Part shown: in pieces, positions 51,819 through 60,716 of the stretch
Layout: each line of letters starts with the position of its first letter
How positions within the stretch are numbered: the first letter of the stretch is position 1
From: Candidatus Obscuribacterales bacterium
Lineage (GTDB): Bacteria > Cyanobacteriota > Vampirovibrionia > Obscuribacterales > Obscuribacteraceae
Reading direction: 5' to 3'
DNA length: 64,000 bases
Assembly: GCA_019750335.1 (NCBI GenBank)
Contig: JAIEOQ010000001.1
Coordinates: forward strand, 143,460 to 207,459
Notes under the pieces: model-generated
What the model was told of the DNA's origin: nothing
Database searches by the model: none
What the model saw: the letters and a program-made list of their open reading frames with translations, nothing else
Made by a program: the position numbers and the translations under genes

Positions 51819-52925
51819 GTGGATCTTTACGAATATGAAGCCAAGCGCATTTTTGCTGAATATGGCATTACAGTTCCGCCCAGCGTTCGGGTGACAAAAC
51901 CGGCTGAGCTAAGAAAAGTTCATTTTGGCTATCCGCTTACTCTTAAATGTCAGGTGCTTTCTGGCGGTAGAGGCAAAGCCGGCGGTATTCAATTCGCCAA
52001 AGATTTGAAAGAAGGCGAAGCGTTAGCTGAGAAGCTTTTGGCAATGACCATTAAAGGATCAAAAACCGAAAGTATTTTGGTTGAACCAAAAGTTTCTATC
52101 GCTCGTGAAATGTATATGGCTGTCACTCTCGACCGTGCCAGCGGTTGTCCGGTCTTTATCGCGGCATCCGAAGGCGGCATTGAGATTGAATCCAACGAAA
52201 ATATCATTACTTCCATCGTTCAATATCCGTTCCAACCATTTATGGGTCGTGAGTTGGCTAGACGCATGGGACTTGAAGGAGCTTTGCTCAATAAAGTCGG
52301 TGATGTTGCAGCCAAGCTTTTCAAATGTTTCGAAGAGCTCGATTTGGATTTGGCTGAAATCAATCCTTTGATCATCACCGGTGGCGGTGAAGTACTGGCT
52401 CTGGACGGCAAAATGACGGTTAACGATGATTCGCTTCCCCGTCAAAAGCGTTTCGCCGGCTGGGCTGAAAAACATATGACCGATCTGCCTGTGCGTGAAC
52501 GTCAATCCAAGCAGCTAGGCTTAAACCTGGTTGAGCTGGACGGCAATATCGGCATTATGTGCAACGGTGCTGGCATGACCATGGCGACTATGGACATGGT
52601 AAAAAACTTTGGCGGTCAACCGGGTAACTTCCTGGACGCCGGTGGTGGTTCTGACTCGGAAAAGACTCTTGCCGGGCTGGAGATCATTCACGACAATCCG
52701 AACGTTAAAGTAATTCTTTTGAACATTCTAGGCGGTATCACTGCATGCGACGAAGTGGCAATCGCTCTTGTCGAATTCATGAAACGTCATCCGCAACGCA
52801 AAATGATTGTTCGCTTACGCGGCAACAATCAAGACATTGCTGAAAAAATGCTGGCTGAATCCGGAACTAAGCTTTATCCGGATCTGGAAGATGCAGTAAA
52901 AGCAGCAGTTGCAGCGGCTAAATAG
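51819..52925 (+). CDS. sucC: Succinyl-CoA synthetase, beta subunit
   Basis: 368 residues, ATP-grasp subunit of the TCA-cycle enzyme that makes ATP or GTP from succinyl-CoA. The N-terminus [16 protein letters not shown], the motif [34 protein letters not shown] and the C-terminal [13 protein letters not shown] are characteristic. I choose GTG 51819, preceded by AGAGGGGG five bases upstream. An upstream in-frame ATG (51801) would swallow that ribosome site and sits at the predicted transcription start. sucD follows after 23 bases. Confidence 0.94.
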   Translation: MDLYEYEAKRIFAEYGITVPPSVRVTKPAELRKVHFGYPLTLKCQVLSGGRGKAGGIQFAKDLKEGEALAEKLLAMTIKGSKTESILVEPKVSIAREMYMAVTLDRASGCPVFIAASEGGIEIESNENIITSIVQYPFQPFMGRELARRMGLEGALLNKVGDVAAKLFKCFEELDLDLAEINPLIITGGGEVLALDGKMTVNDDSLPRQKRFAGWAEKHMTDLPVRERQSKQLGLNLVELDGNIGIMCNGAGMTMATMDMVKNFGGQPGNFLDAGGGSDSEKTLAGLEIIHDNPNVKVILLNILGGITACDEVAIALVEFMKRHPQRKMIVRLRGNNQDIAEKMLAESGTKLYPDLEDAVKAAVAAAK

Positions 52926-52948
52926 TTTTACAGCAGGGAGATTTAAAA

Positions 52949-53836
52949 GTGATTCTGGTCAATAAGGACACAAAAATATTAGTTCAAGGCGCTACCGGTA
53001 AGATGGGCGCTGCCCACAGCAAAAGAATGCTGGCTTACGGCACCAAGCTTGTTGGCGGTGTTACTCCTGGACGCGGCGGCGAAAAAATCCCCGGTACCGA
53101 CGTTCCAGTGTTTGATACAGTCAAAGCGGCAGTGGATAAAACCGGCGCTACAACGTCAGTCATATTCGTTCCACCATACTTGGTTCTTGATGCCGGTTGC
53201 GAAGCAATCGATGCCGGGGTGAGCTTGTTGGTTGTAATCACCGAAGGCATTCCGCCGCAAGATACATCTAAGCTCGTTGCTTATGCCCGTGCTAAAGGTG
53301 TAAAAATGGTTGGTCCGAATTGCCCCGGCGTAATTACTCCGGAAGAGACTTTGCTTGGCATTTTGCCTGGTTCGATCTTCAAAAAAGGACCGGTAGGCAT
53401 GGTCAGCAAGAGCGGTACTTTGACCTACGAAATTGCTTTGGCTTTAAGCGATGCCAATCTTGGGCAATCCACTTGTGTCGGTATCGGTGGCGATCCAGTC
53501 AAAGGCATGGAATATCCTGAAGTTTTGACTGCTTTCAACAATGATCCGGACACCGAAGTGATCGTCATGATTGGCGAAATTGGTGGTTCTGCCGAAGAAG
53601 AAGCAGCTGAGTTCATCAAGCAGAACATCAAAAAGCCGGTCGTTGCTTATATCGCCGGTCAGACTGCGCCTCCCGGAAAGAGAATGGGGCATGCCGGTGC
53701 AATCATCTCCGGTGGCAAAGGTACTGCTGAGTCGAAAATGAAAGCTTTGAAGGCTGCTGGTGTTGAAGTTGCTTTGACACCGAAAGAAGTTGCTGAAAAA
53801 GTGATCGCCTTAAGTAAACAGTTAGCACGTAAATAA
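52949..53836 (+). CDS. sucD: Succinyl-CoA synthetase, alpha subunit
   Basis: 295 residues. The CoA-binding N-terminal domain starts [19 protein letters not shown]. The phosphorylated His lies in the C-terminal [20 protein letters not shown] near residue 250. [12 protein letters not shown] and [14 protein letters not shown] are also typical. Its GTG start has a GGGAG site. It forms the heterodimer or tetramer with SucC and is transcribed with it. A 12-pair hairpin lies 19 bases after the stop. Confidence 0.96.
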   Translation: MILVNKDTKILVQGATGKMGAAHSKRMLAYGTKLVGGVTPGRGGEKIPGTDVPVFDTVKAAVDKTGATTSVIFVPPYLVLDAGCEAIDAGVSLLVVITEGIPPQDTSKLVAYARAKGVKMVGPNCPGVITPEETLLGILPGSIFKKGPVGMVSKSGTLTYEIALALSDANLGQSTCVGIGGDPVKGMEYPEVLTAFNNDPDTEVIVMIGEIGGSAEEEAAEFIKQNIKKPVVAYIAGQTAPPGKRMGHAGAIISGGKGTAESKMKALKAAGVEVALTPKEVAEKVIALSKQLARK

Positions 53837-53854
53837 GATCGTAGACTCGACCAG

Positions 53855-53885
53855 ACAATTTCTTAGGTCAAATTTAGGAAATTGT
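53855..53885 (+). terminator. Hairpin after sucD
   Basis: ACAATTTCTTAG pairs with TTTAGGAAATTGT-type sequence around a seven-base loop (12 pairs including two G-T). No T-run follows, so it may slow or protect rather than end the transcript. It could also be a control element before the patatin gene at 53899. Confidence 0.4.
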
Positions 53886-53898
53886 ATTAGACTGATCT

Positions 53899-54876
53899 GT
53901 GACGGACCTGATTAACGTCGCGGTATCCAAGGGTTTTGAGTTTCGATCTATGAGCAAAGACTGGCCGCAAGATCTCTCCATTCCGGAAAAGCGTCGTTCA
54001 TTAGTGATGCCAGGAGGTGGCGGGCGCGGGGCTTTTCAGGTCGGCGTAGCCAAAGCTTTGTTTGAGGCTGGTATTAAATTTGAATACGCCTTTGGTACAT
54101 CCATTGGCGCTCTTAATGCGACATTTCTAGCTCAAGGCGACATCAAGCGCCTGGAAGAGATCTGGTGCAATCTGCGGGCTTGGAATATTTTCAAGCTGCC
54201 TTCGGCGCAACAGCTAGGACGCATGATCATGGGTCGCAAGCTTGGGATGTTGGATACATCGCCTCTGGAAGAGTTGCTGCGTAAAGAAGCTGATCTGCAT
54301 CGCATCAAAGAGAGTGAGATGAAAGTGCGGCTTGTCTCTACAGATCTGTGTAGTCTGGAAACCCGGCTGATCAATTTGGAAGATGTGGCGACAAGCGCTG
54401 AATTGGTTGATGTTTTGATGGCTACCTCGGCGGTGCCGATTGCTTTTCCTCCTCGCCAGTTGCAAGGGCACGGGCTCTGGGTAGATGGCGGTTTGGTGCG
54501 GAATACGCCGTTGCGAGCGGCTATTGATTACGGTGCCGAAGAGATCTTTATGGTCCTTTTGCATCCTGAAACTGTGAATGTTTGCCCGGCCAACATGTGG
54601 CAACTGATAGCCCGTTGTTTGGATGTTGTGCTTGATGCTTCTGCCAGAAAAGAGCTTGAATTAGCCCAATTGCATCAGCGCTTAATTGCCGAAGGAGCCG
54701 AGGAAGCAAAAGGTATGCGACCGGTAAGGATCGAAGTTATTCAACCGAGCAAGCCGGTAGATTTGAATTTACTTGAGATAGATCCGGAAAGATCCAGAGC
54801 GTTAATCAAGCAGGGTTATGAAGACGCTTGTGCTCATCTGGAAAAACTGTATAAAGAAAAAGTTTACGCGCCATAA
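53899..54876 (+). CDS. Patatin-like phospholipase
   Basis: 325 residues. The oxyanion loop MPGGGGRGAFQVGVAKAL is near residue 36. The nucleophile elbow is FGTSIGALNATF near 61, and the catalytic Asp sits in WVDGGLVRNTPLRAA near 195, so the Ser-Asp dyad is complete. It probably hydrolyses lipid acyl esters. No signal peptide is seen, so it is likely cytoplasmic or membrane-associated. GTG 53899 has no good ribosome site; ATG 53950 (MSKDWPQDLS) is an alternative. It follows sucD by 62 bases and a hairpin. Confidence 0.87.
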   Translation: MTDLINVAVSKGFEFRSMSKDWPQDLSIPEKRRSLVMPGGGGRGAFQVGVAKALFEAGIKFEYAFGTSIGALNATFLAQGDIKRLEEIWCNLRAWNIFKLPSAQQLGRMIMGRKLGMLDTSPLEELLRKEADLHRIKESEMKVRLVSTDLCSLETRLINLEDVATSAELVDVLMATSAVPIAFPPRQLQGHGLWVDGGLVRNTPLRAAIDYGAEEIFMVLLHPETVNVCPANMWQLIARCLDVVLDASARKELELAQLHQRLIAEGAEEAKGMRPVRIEVIQPSKPVDLNLLEIDPERSRALIKQGYEDACAHLEKLYKEKVYAP

Positions 54877-54902
54877 GGTGATACCGTAAGCAGTATCACC
54901 TT
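54875..54902. terminator. Hairpin between convergent genes
   Basis: AAGGTGATAC and GTATCACCTT form a perfect ten-pair stem with an eight-base loop. It starts within the patatin stop codon. It lies between two convergent genes but has no T-tract on either side, so termination is plausible but unproven. Confidence 0.5.
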
Positions 54903-54920
54903 GCGAATGCTTGTTTGTAG

Positions 54921-55379
54921 CTATTTTTCAATTTTTGGAACGAACATCGCGTCAATGCCGTTTCCGATATGTTTATAGCCGTCTTTGATTGTATTTTTGA
55001 TTTGAGGCAAATTATTGATTACTTGTTCACCGGCCCATTTACCAAACACGACACCGCCGCCAACAGCTCCACCGACTACAGTGCCGGAAACCACTTCCAG
55101 TGCCGGCAGTAATGCTTTCTCTGGGTTCTGAATAGCTTTCTGGGCGCCTTCGGCCACTCCTTTTACACCTTCGTTAATCACCTTTCCGGCTGCGCCAGCG
55201 GCACTGGCGGATATGGCCCCGGCTGCGACAGCTTCTGCGGCGTGGGCTACCGTGTCTTTATTCTCTACAATGCTTTTGGCTATCGAAATAGCAGGTATTA
55301 AGGATGCGGCAAAATCTGCAATCACGCTGCTTTTGTCGCTATTTGCCGATTTGTTTACTGTTTCGATTTGGTTGTCCAT
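54921..55379 (-). CDS. Ala/Gly-rich protein of unknown function
   Basis: 152 residues with a small-residue-rich centre (AVAAGAISASAAGAAGKVIN, then SGTVVGGAVGGGVVFGKWAG). The latter is glycine-zipper-like and could insert into or pack against membranes. The N-terminus is polar without a signal peptide. The C-terminus is amphipathic (IKNTIKDGYKHIGNGID). A good promoter is visible upstream (55425-55453) and GGAG precedes the ATG. I cannot name a family; glycine-zipper proteins can be membrane-active or structural. Confidence 0.6.
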   Translation of the reverse strand: MDNQIETVNKSANSDKSSVIADFAASLIPAISIAKSIVENKDTVAHAAEAVAAGAISASAAGAAGKVINEGVKGVAEGAQKAIQNPEKALLPALEVVSGTVVGGAVGGGVVFGKWAGEQVINNLPQIKNTIKDGYKHIGNGIDAMFVPKIEK

Positions 55380-55424
55380 TGTAGGGCTCCTGAATTTATT
55401 GCAGTGTTCTTCCGTGTGTCAGTC

Positions 55425-55453
55425 TATATACGCAGCCCAAAATTTCTGGACAA
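55425..55453 (-). promoter_or_regulatory. Predicted sigma-70 promoter for the Ala/Gly-rich gene
   Basis: On the minus strand TTGTCC (55453-55448) and TATATA (55430-55425) are separated by exactly 17 bases. Transcription would start near 55418, giving a leader of about 40 bases with CAGGAG just before the ATG. Confidence 0.55.
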
Positions 55454-55510
55454 AAAATCCAAAAAAACATTTGTGTATTAAACTGCACTATTCAGTGCTG
55501 GCCGTGACGA

Positions 55511-56014
55511 CTAGTATTGAAAGCCGCTTTTTCTTAAGTGGATCATCGGTTCGTCTTCGCCATTAAGCAAAGCACCGCCTGTAACTTCGGCGCCGATAAT
55601 TGTGTGGTCGCCTGCGTCCATACTATTTGAAACTTTGCAATCCAAATAAGCTACAGCTTCCGAAAAAACAACGGCATCGGACTCTTTTCGCTCAAGCAGT
55701 TTTAACCCGCTAAAACGTTCGCTGGCGAATTGCGCCGGTTTGGCAAAAGCTTTGAATATATCCATGTTTTTCTTGGAAATGACGTTTACGCTAAAAGTTT
55801 TGCCTGGTTGAAGCAGAGGCAAGATTGGGCGCTCTTTGTTGACGGCCAACACAATTGTTGGCGGAGTGAATGCGCCTTGACAGATCCAAGTGGCGAGGAG
55901 CCCTTGATCTTCGTTGTTTTCTTTGATTGTTACTATGTATACGCCGCTGGCGATACGTCCCAGTGCTTGTCCTATGGTCTCTGACTTATTTGTTTCGTTC
56001 AATTGTCTATTCAC
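55511..56014 (-). CDS. Flavin reductase-like FMN-binding protein
   Basis: 167 residues of the flavin-reductase-like fold. The N-terminus ALGRIASGVYIVT is the typical start. LLATWICQGAFTPPTIVLAV and FSVNVISKKNMDIFKAF follow the family pattern for FMN binding. It resembles the C-terminal reductase domain of cyanobacterial flavodiiron proteins and stand-alone NAD(P)H:flavin reductases. The electron partner is unknown. It starts 21 bases after the YvcK gene and may be the last gene of the def-to-YvcK run. A weak five-pair hairpin at 55485-55498 follows. Confidence 0.82.
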   Translation of the reverse strand: MNRQLNETNKSETIGQALGRIASGVYIVTIKENNEDQGLLATWICQGAFTPPTIVLAVNKERPILPLLQPGKTFSVNVISKKNMDIFKAFAKPAQFASERFSGLKLLERKESDAVVFSEAVAYLDCKVSNSMDAGDHTIIGAEVTGGALLNGEDEPMIHLRKSGFQY

Positions 56015-56035
56015 TTTCTGCTCAGGGTTGATGAA

Positions 56036-57415
56036 TTAAAGACTGGCGGCTACTGAGGATTTGTTGTTAGTGGTTTTGCGCTTAAACCAAAAACGTTTAC
56101 CCCGCAGGCGGAAATACCAAAGAATTAGGGCGGAAGCTAACTTTGCCGGATCGTGGTGCCCGCAAAATTCTTTGCTACCTACAGAGCGTAGCATCGGGCG
56201 TACGCCTAGCTGTCTGAGCTGGTTTGAGTCATATTTCACTGCTTGCACACCTAAAGCAGCAAGTTCTTCTCGTTCTTCAACGTCAAGGCTATTAACCAGA
56301 ACTCGATCGATAAAGCGCCCAGGTGTAGAAGCTTGTGAGCCGCCTTCATAGCCGGCGTGGGAGAGCAGTGCTTGTACATGATCGGCAACCGTAAATCCGG
56401 TTGTTTCGCCTTTTTGCGTCATAACGTTGCAAACATAAATTTTCGGTGCTTTCGATTGGCGGATCGCTTCAGGGATTCCATCGACTAGCAAGTTCGGAAT
56501 AATGGATGTATATAGGCTGCCTGGACCGAGAATCAAGAAGTCAGCTTGCTTAATTGCTTCGAGCGCTTGTGGCGTCGCTTTCGGTGCTTGCGGTTCGCAA
56601 CGCAGAGTCGAAATTCGTGATTGCGCTTCCGGTATGTGTGATTCGCCGCGAATCATATCACCGTTTTCCAGCTCGGCTACAAGTGCGACGTTGGATAAAG
56701 TGGAAGGCAGTACTTGCCCGCAGCTATTCAAGACACGGCTGGCAACTCGAGCCGCTTCCAGCATGTCACCGCCAGTGATACCGCATACGGCGCTGAGAAA
56801 AAGATTGCCGAAGCTGTGTCCTTCAAGACCGTTGCCCTGCTTAAACCGATAACGAAATAGCTCGGTTACCAATTTCTCCTCATCGGCAAGAGCGGTAATG
56901 CAGTTTCTGATATCACCGGGGGGGAGCACTCCCAGCTCCTGGCGTAGGCGTCCGGAGCTACCACCGTCATCGCCGACTGTTACGATAGCGGTGATGTTGT
57001 TGGTAAATCCTTTTAAACCGCTCAAAAGATTGGAGAGTCCGGTACCGCCGCCGATTACCACGATTCGCGGACCACGAGCTAAATGTCTGCGACGGTAAAG
57101 CCTATCGGGAATGGATTCTCTGTCTTCAGGCAGATAAGCTCCAAGTATTGAGATAGCCAGTCTTACGACAGCCAAAGTTGTCACTATCGCTCCCAAAGAC
57201 ATGGCGATAATGCCGCTTATTTTATGGGGTAAAACTTTAGTTGTATCGGACAAAATGGCATTGATAAAGTTGAGTGTTAAACGTACCGGATGTTCCTCAA
57301 GAATTAGCAAAACACCTAAAACGATAGTGATAATGCCGACAAGAATGAACAGTATCCAGCGTTTTATTCCGGGTAAAATTAGTACGCGCAAACGATATTG
57401 CCAGGAATCTTTCAT
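56036..57415 (-). CDS. YvcK/CofD-like protein with two N-terminal membrane helices
   Basis: 459 residues. Two membrane helices near residues 17-40 and 67-92 (WILFILVGIITIVLGVLLIL and GIIAMSLGAIVTTLAVVRLA) precede the soluble YvcK domain from about 115. Its signatures are IVVIGGGTGLSNLLSGLKG, VTVGDDGGSSGRLRQELG, PPGDIRNCITAL and GPGSLYTSIIPNLL. YvcK proteins bind UDP-sugars and affect cell-wall precursor supply and gluconeogenic growth in Gram-positive bacteria. The membrane-anchored form is a longer variant. It overlaps the RapZ-C gene by four bases, which mirrors the YvcJ-YvcK pairing in Bacillus. Confidence 0.9.
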   Translation of the reverse strand: MKDSWQYRLRVLILPGIKRWILFILVGIITIVLGVLLILEEHPVRLTLNFINAILSDTTKVLPHKISGIIAMSLGAIVTTLAVVRLAISILGAYLPEDRESIPDRLYRRRHLARGPRIVVIGGGTGLSNLLSGLKGFTNNITAIVTVGDDGGSSGRLRQELGVLPPGDIRNCITALADEEKLVTELFRYRFKQGNGLEGHSFGNLFLSAVCGITGGDMLEAARVASRVLNSCGQVLPSTLSNVALVAELENGDMIRGESHIPEAQSRISTLRCEPQAPKATPQALEAIKQADFLILGPGSLYTSIIPNLLVDGIPEAIRQSKAPKIYVCNVMTQKGETTGFTVADHVQALLSHAGYEGGSQASTPGRFIDRVLVNSLDVEEREELAALGVQAVKYDSNQLRQLGVRPMLRSVGSKEFCGHHDPAKLASALILWYFRLRGKRFWFKRKTTNNKSSVAASL

Positions 57416-57897
57416 TGCGAATTGCCTCCGTCGGCGTTTTTCGACACGGGGCGCTTATCCAATTCACGATGAGCGACTTCTACTTGAACCTGAGTACCTG
57501 CTGTACGCAAATGTTTCGCCAGCAATTCAGCGATGGTTGCTGATCGATGCTGACCGCCAGTGCAGCCGAAAGCAATGCTGAATTCGTCGACTTCTGAATC
57601 AATCAACTGCGGGATCAATTTTTCCAGCATATCCTGAAGAGAGCTGACAAACTGGCTGGCAGCCGGTTGGTTCATAACATAATCTTGAACTGGCTTATCC
57701 ATTCCAGTGAGCGGTCGTAATTCTTCAACCCAATAAGGATTCTTGAGAAAACGCATGTCAAAGAGAGCGTTTGCGGCCGGAGCCGGACCTTCTTTATAGC
57801 CGAAAGAAATAATCTTCAGCAAAACTGAATTGGCTGCTTTTGATTTAGCAGAACGTTCAGCTGGCTTGATTGAAGTTGGCTCTGATGTATTACTCAT
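57412..57897 (-). CDS. Stand-alone RapZ C-terminal domain protein
   Basis: 161 residues. The region from about residue 27 matches the C-terminal half of RapZ/YvcJ: LKIISFGYKEGPAPAANALF, DMRFLKNPYWVEELRPLTGM and FGCTGGQHRSATIAELLA. In RapZ this half binds RNA and nucleotide-sugar-like ligands. The N-terminal P-loop kinase half is wholly absent and its place is taken by a short polar stretch. The gene ends in an ATGA overlap with YvcK. A link to cell-wall precursor control is an inference from the neighbour and the family. Confidence 0.85.
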   Translation of the reverse strand: MSNTSEPTSIKPAERSAKSKAANSVLLKIISFGYKEGPAPAANALFDMRFLKNPYWVEELRPLTGMDKPVQDYVMNQPAASQFVSSLQDMLEKLIPQLIDSEVDEFSIAFGCTGGQHRSATIAELLAKHLRTAGTQVQVEVAHRELDKRPVSKNADGGNSQ

Positions 57898-57915
57898 TGC
57901 TTTCGAAGTATAGGG

Positions 57916-58236
57916 CTATACCGGGGATTTTGGCAATTTTGTTGCGACTAGTTTATGAGACCAGTTTTTGAACTCAGTTTTAGCTAGATTGATTGGCGGT
58001 AATGCTGAACACATCTCCAGCTGCCACTGATTTTCCATAGTTATTTTTATGAGACTATATCCGCAAACGTCACAAACAGCCGGCAAGCCGTTTAAATCCA
58101 GGGCTTGCGTTGTCTGAATACCATTCTTTTCATAACGTTGCAAAAAGGTTGTTGCTGGCAAATTGAAGATTTGCCGGCGTGCTTTCAGCTGCAAATGGAT
58201 CAAGCCCCTGAAGGACTCCCTAAGACTGAAAACCAC
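57916..58236 (-). CDS. Small protein between def and rapZ-C
   Basis: 106 residues, unrecognised. The start GTG 58236 has GGGAG seven bases upstream. A basic, hydrophobic N-terminus (RESFRGLIHLQLKARRQIFN) precedes a single CDVCGYSLIKI motif, half of a zinc ribbon, and then EMCSALPPINLAK. It could bind metal as a dimer or simply be a small structural protein. Position, ribosome site and spacing (28 bases after def, 18 before rapZ-C) support a real operon gene. Confidence 0.6.
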   Translation of the reverse strand: MVFSLRESFRGLIHLQLKARRQIFNLPATTFLQRYEKNGIQTTQALDLNGLPAVCDVCGYSLIKITMENQWQLEMCSALPPINLAKTEFKNWSHKLVATKLPKSPV

Positions 58237-58264
58237 AGTAACACTCCCTGCAAGCTAGCCGAGC

Positions 58265-58843
58265 TTAACCGACAAGCTGGCGCTCGCTCTTTGTTGCCGG
58301 AATGGAGAGCGTGTCCCCTGATGGTTGTAACTCTACGGCTTCGCCATTAAATCCGTGTTTGGAAAGCTCCAGATCCGCAGCAAGCTTAGAAACGGCTTTG
58401 TCGATGAAAAGTTCGCCTTCGAGATGATCCATTTCGTGTTGAATGGCGCGGCACAGCAAATTATCTTGAGCAACGAGCTTTTGCTCTTTACCGGAAAGAT
58501 TTTGAAATTTGACGACTACTTTGGAGTGTCGGCGCACTTCAAAAAACACACCAGGAAAGCTCAGGCAACCTTCAACTCCAATCATCTCACCGGAAGTTTC
58601 AATAATTTCCGGGTTAATAAAAACGATTGGTTTGCGCGGTTCATCTTCGCCTGAAACGTCAATAATCATCATTCGTTTCAGGATGCCGACTTGCGGAGCA
58701 GCTAGACCAACGCCGTTATGATCGTACATTGTGTCCAGCATATCTTGCGCCAACTTGCGAGTTGACGAGTCAAAACGACTTATCTTTTTGGTTTTTTGTT
58801 TTAAGTCTTCGGACGGGTATGTAACGATGTTTAATTTTGCCAT
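58265..58843 (-). CDS. def: Peptide deformylase
   Basis: 192 residues. It removes the formyl group from nascent proteins. All three family motifs are present: GVGLAAPQVG near residue 45, EGCLSFPG near 95 (Cys metal ligand) and QHEMDHLEG near 137 (both His ligands and the catalytic Glu). A C-terminal extension of about 35 residues (LELSKHGFNGEAVEL onward) goes beyond the core. It heads the minus-strand run def, 106-residue protein, rapZ-C, YvcK. No fmt is next to it. Confidence 0.95.
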   Translation of the reverse strand: MAKLNIVTYPSEDLKQKTKKISRFDSSTRKLAQDMLDTMYDHNGVGLAAPQVGILKRMMIIDVSGEDEPRKPIVFINPEIIETSGEMIGVEGCLSFPGVFFEVRRHSKVVVKFQNLSGKEQKLVAQDNLLCRAIQHEMDHLEGELFIDKAVSKLAADLELSKHGFNGEAVELQPSGDTLSIPATKSERQLVG

Positions 58844-58918
58844 GGTTCAATTCGTATAAATCGGGCGCCTGGCTTGATATTAGCATATTCTTGGCAAGTT
58901 TTTGCAGGCTTCTGTCGT

Positions 58919-59713
58919 ATGATAAACAGAGTTAAAGAGGCTTATTGGCAGTGCACTGCTTTCAAGGTAGCCAGTTTGCGTTTCAGTGAATTATTGTCAA
59001 TAACTATATCCGTCAGCCTGATCAACCTCAGCGTTGTCGAACCGGCACGCTCGCAAAACTATAACTTTCAGACTGCTGACGGCATTAAAGAATCAACAAC
59101 CTTTTATAAAGCCAAGGCTGCAAAGGGACTGGTTCTGCTTTTGCCAATGCTAGGACGAACAAGCTCCGACTACGCTCCGCTTGTCAAGCCCCTGCTTGAT
59201 TGTCGGCTTTCGGTGCTTTCTGTGGACTTTCGTGGTCATGGCGCTTCTATTGAGAGTAAAAAGGGGCGAGTTGATTTTCGCAACTTTAAAGATTCTGATT
59301 GGCATAAACTGCCGGCAGATATGGAATTGCTTTTGAAATCTCTGCCAAAAACAATTTGGACAAGCGGACAACCTATTTATATTGTTGGCGCTTCAATTGG
59401 AGCTAATACTGCAGCAATAACGGCAGCGAATAGTCCTGTTGTAAAAGCAATTATTCTGCTGTCGCCTGGGCTTGATTATCATGGATTGTGTCCGGAAGAT
59501 GCAGTCGCGCAATTTAAAGGACCTGTTTTAATTGTGGCTTCTAGTGAAGATGCTTATGCTTATTCGTCGTCGCGTCAGTTGGCGGCTATAAACACAAAAA
59601 GAATTCGTTTTCAATCGTTCAATAATTCGGGACATGGAACTCAAATGTTTGGCAGTCAAGCTAAGCTAGCGGAAACTTTAGCTTCTTGGCTCAATTCTCT
59701 GGTGCAAAAATGA
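58919..59713 (+). CDS. Alpha/beta hydrolase with N-terminal membrane anchor or signal
   Basis: 264 residues from ATG 58919. A hydrophobic segment LLSITISVSLINLSVV near residue 28 acts as signal or anchor, followed by EPARSQNYNF. The hydrolase core has VLLLPMLGRTSSDYAPLV (oxyanion side), VDFRGHGAS and the nucleophile elbow VGASIGANTAAI near residue 165. The acid is near VASSEDAYA and the His is in NNSGHGTQMF. The Ser-Asp/Glu-His triad therefore looks complete. The substrate is unknown. An in-frame start at 58874 is possible. Its stop overlaps the start of the next gene (ATGA). Confidence 0.78.
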   Translation: MINRVKEAYWQCTAFKVASLRFSELLSITISVSLINLSVVEPARSQNYNFQTADGIKESTTFYKAKAAKGLVLLLPMLGRTSSDYAPLVKPLLDCRLSVLSVDFRGHGASIESKKGRVDFRNFKDSDWHKLPADMELLLKSLPKTIWTSGQPIYIVGASIGANTAAITAANSPVVKAIILLSPGLDYHGLCPEDAVAQFKGPVLIVASSEDAYAYSSSRQLAAINTKRIRFQSFNNSGHGTQMFGSQAKLAETLASWLNSLVQK

Positions 59714-60708
59714 AACATCTGTATTTTTTGTTTGGCGTATATTCAATATTCTGTCTGCCTGCTTGGGCTGCTGATTGGGGCTATGAAGAAGCCGAAACTG
59801 CGCCGCCGCTAACCGAGATGCGTGCGCCTAAACCGAAGCAGTCTGTATCACCGAGCGGTTTTGTTCGTTCCGCTCCGCCAGCCAAGCCCACCGTAAAACC
59901 AAAGCCTGAAACTAAAACGACGTTGCCGCCTAAGCCAGTGGCTCCATCGGCAGCTGCGACAGTGCCGGCAAAAGAAAAAGCGGCGGCTACCACTGAAAGT
60001 TATGTCGATAAAAATAAGCAGGCTGCTGTTTGTTGGTTGCAACTTTGCCAAGGTGCTTGCAAAACTCAGCTCTCTTTCTCTCAGCAAAAAGGGATTGAGG
60101 CTTACATGCTCGGTAAAGCTAAGCAAGGTGGAGCAAAAACTGAAGAGGTGCTTTCAGTTTTGAAGTTTTGGCCGCAATTTATTTTCAAGTTACGAGATAA
60201 AGCGGAGTTGGAGTTTCAATATGCCGATTTATTTCGAGCGTTGTTGCGCATTCGGCAGGGACAAAACTGCGAAAAAATAACGGTTGATGGCAGTGATTAT
60301 ACTTCTGATTCCGAGCTGATTACCGATTTGTTGGGTGTGGAACGAATCGCCGTTGCCGGTGAGCCACCGATGACTGAAGCGGCGGTTAATGCCTATGCCG
60401 ATATGGCTTGTTTTATTTATGAACAGCAGCATGACGGTAAAACTATCGATGCTAATGATAATCGAGCATTGTTTGCTCGTGTGATTACTGAAAAATTCAA
60501 AGCTGCTCCGACAGCGGCTGATCGCCAAGCGATGGCTAGCTTTGACTTAGCCTGGGCGAAATTCAAAATTATTTGGTTTAATTCAAGCGAGAAAACCAGA
60601 CATTTACTCTTGGAAAAACTGATTAAAAGCGGAGCTGGCTCAACCATGACCGTTGCTAAAGATCCGGTGATGGAGCTTATTCTTTCTAATTGGCCCTGGC
60701 CGCATTAG
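59710..60708 (+). CDS. Secreted protein of unknown function
   Basis: 332 residues. The signal peptide MKHLYFLFGVYSIFCLPAWA is cut before ADWGYE. A Pro/Lys/Ala-rich linker (about 30-95) precedes an all-helical part. That part has a Cys cluster CWLQLCQGACKTQ near residue 110 and long helices (LKFWPQFIFKLRDKAELEF, DRQAMASFDLAWAKFK). It starts in an ATGA overlap with the hydrolase gene, so the two probably work together in the envelope. No family is recognised. Confidence 0.65.
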   Translation: MKHLYFLFGVYSIFCLPAWAADWGYEEAETAPPLTEMRAPKPKQSVSPSGFVRSAPPAKPTVKPKPETKTTLPPKPVAPSAAATVPAKEKAAATTESYVDKNKQAAVCWLQLCQGACKTQLSFSQQKGIEAYMLGKAKQGGAKTEEVLSVLKFWPQFIFKLRDKAELEFQYADLFRALLRIRQGQNCEKITVDGSDYTSDSELITDLLGVERIAVAGEPPMTEAAVNAYADMACFIYEQQHDGKTIDANDNRALFARVITEKFKAAPTAADRQAMASFDLAWAKFKIIWFNSSEKTRHLLLEKLIKSGAGSTMTVAKDPVMELILSNWPWPH

Positions 60709-60716
60709 TGCGCAAA

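Noticed and set aside
55485..55498. GCACT/AGTGC hairpin after the flavin reductase
   Set aside because: Only five pairs and an interrupted T-stretch; too weak to call a terminator.
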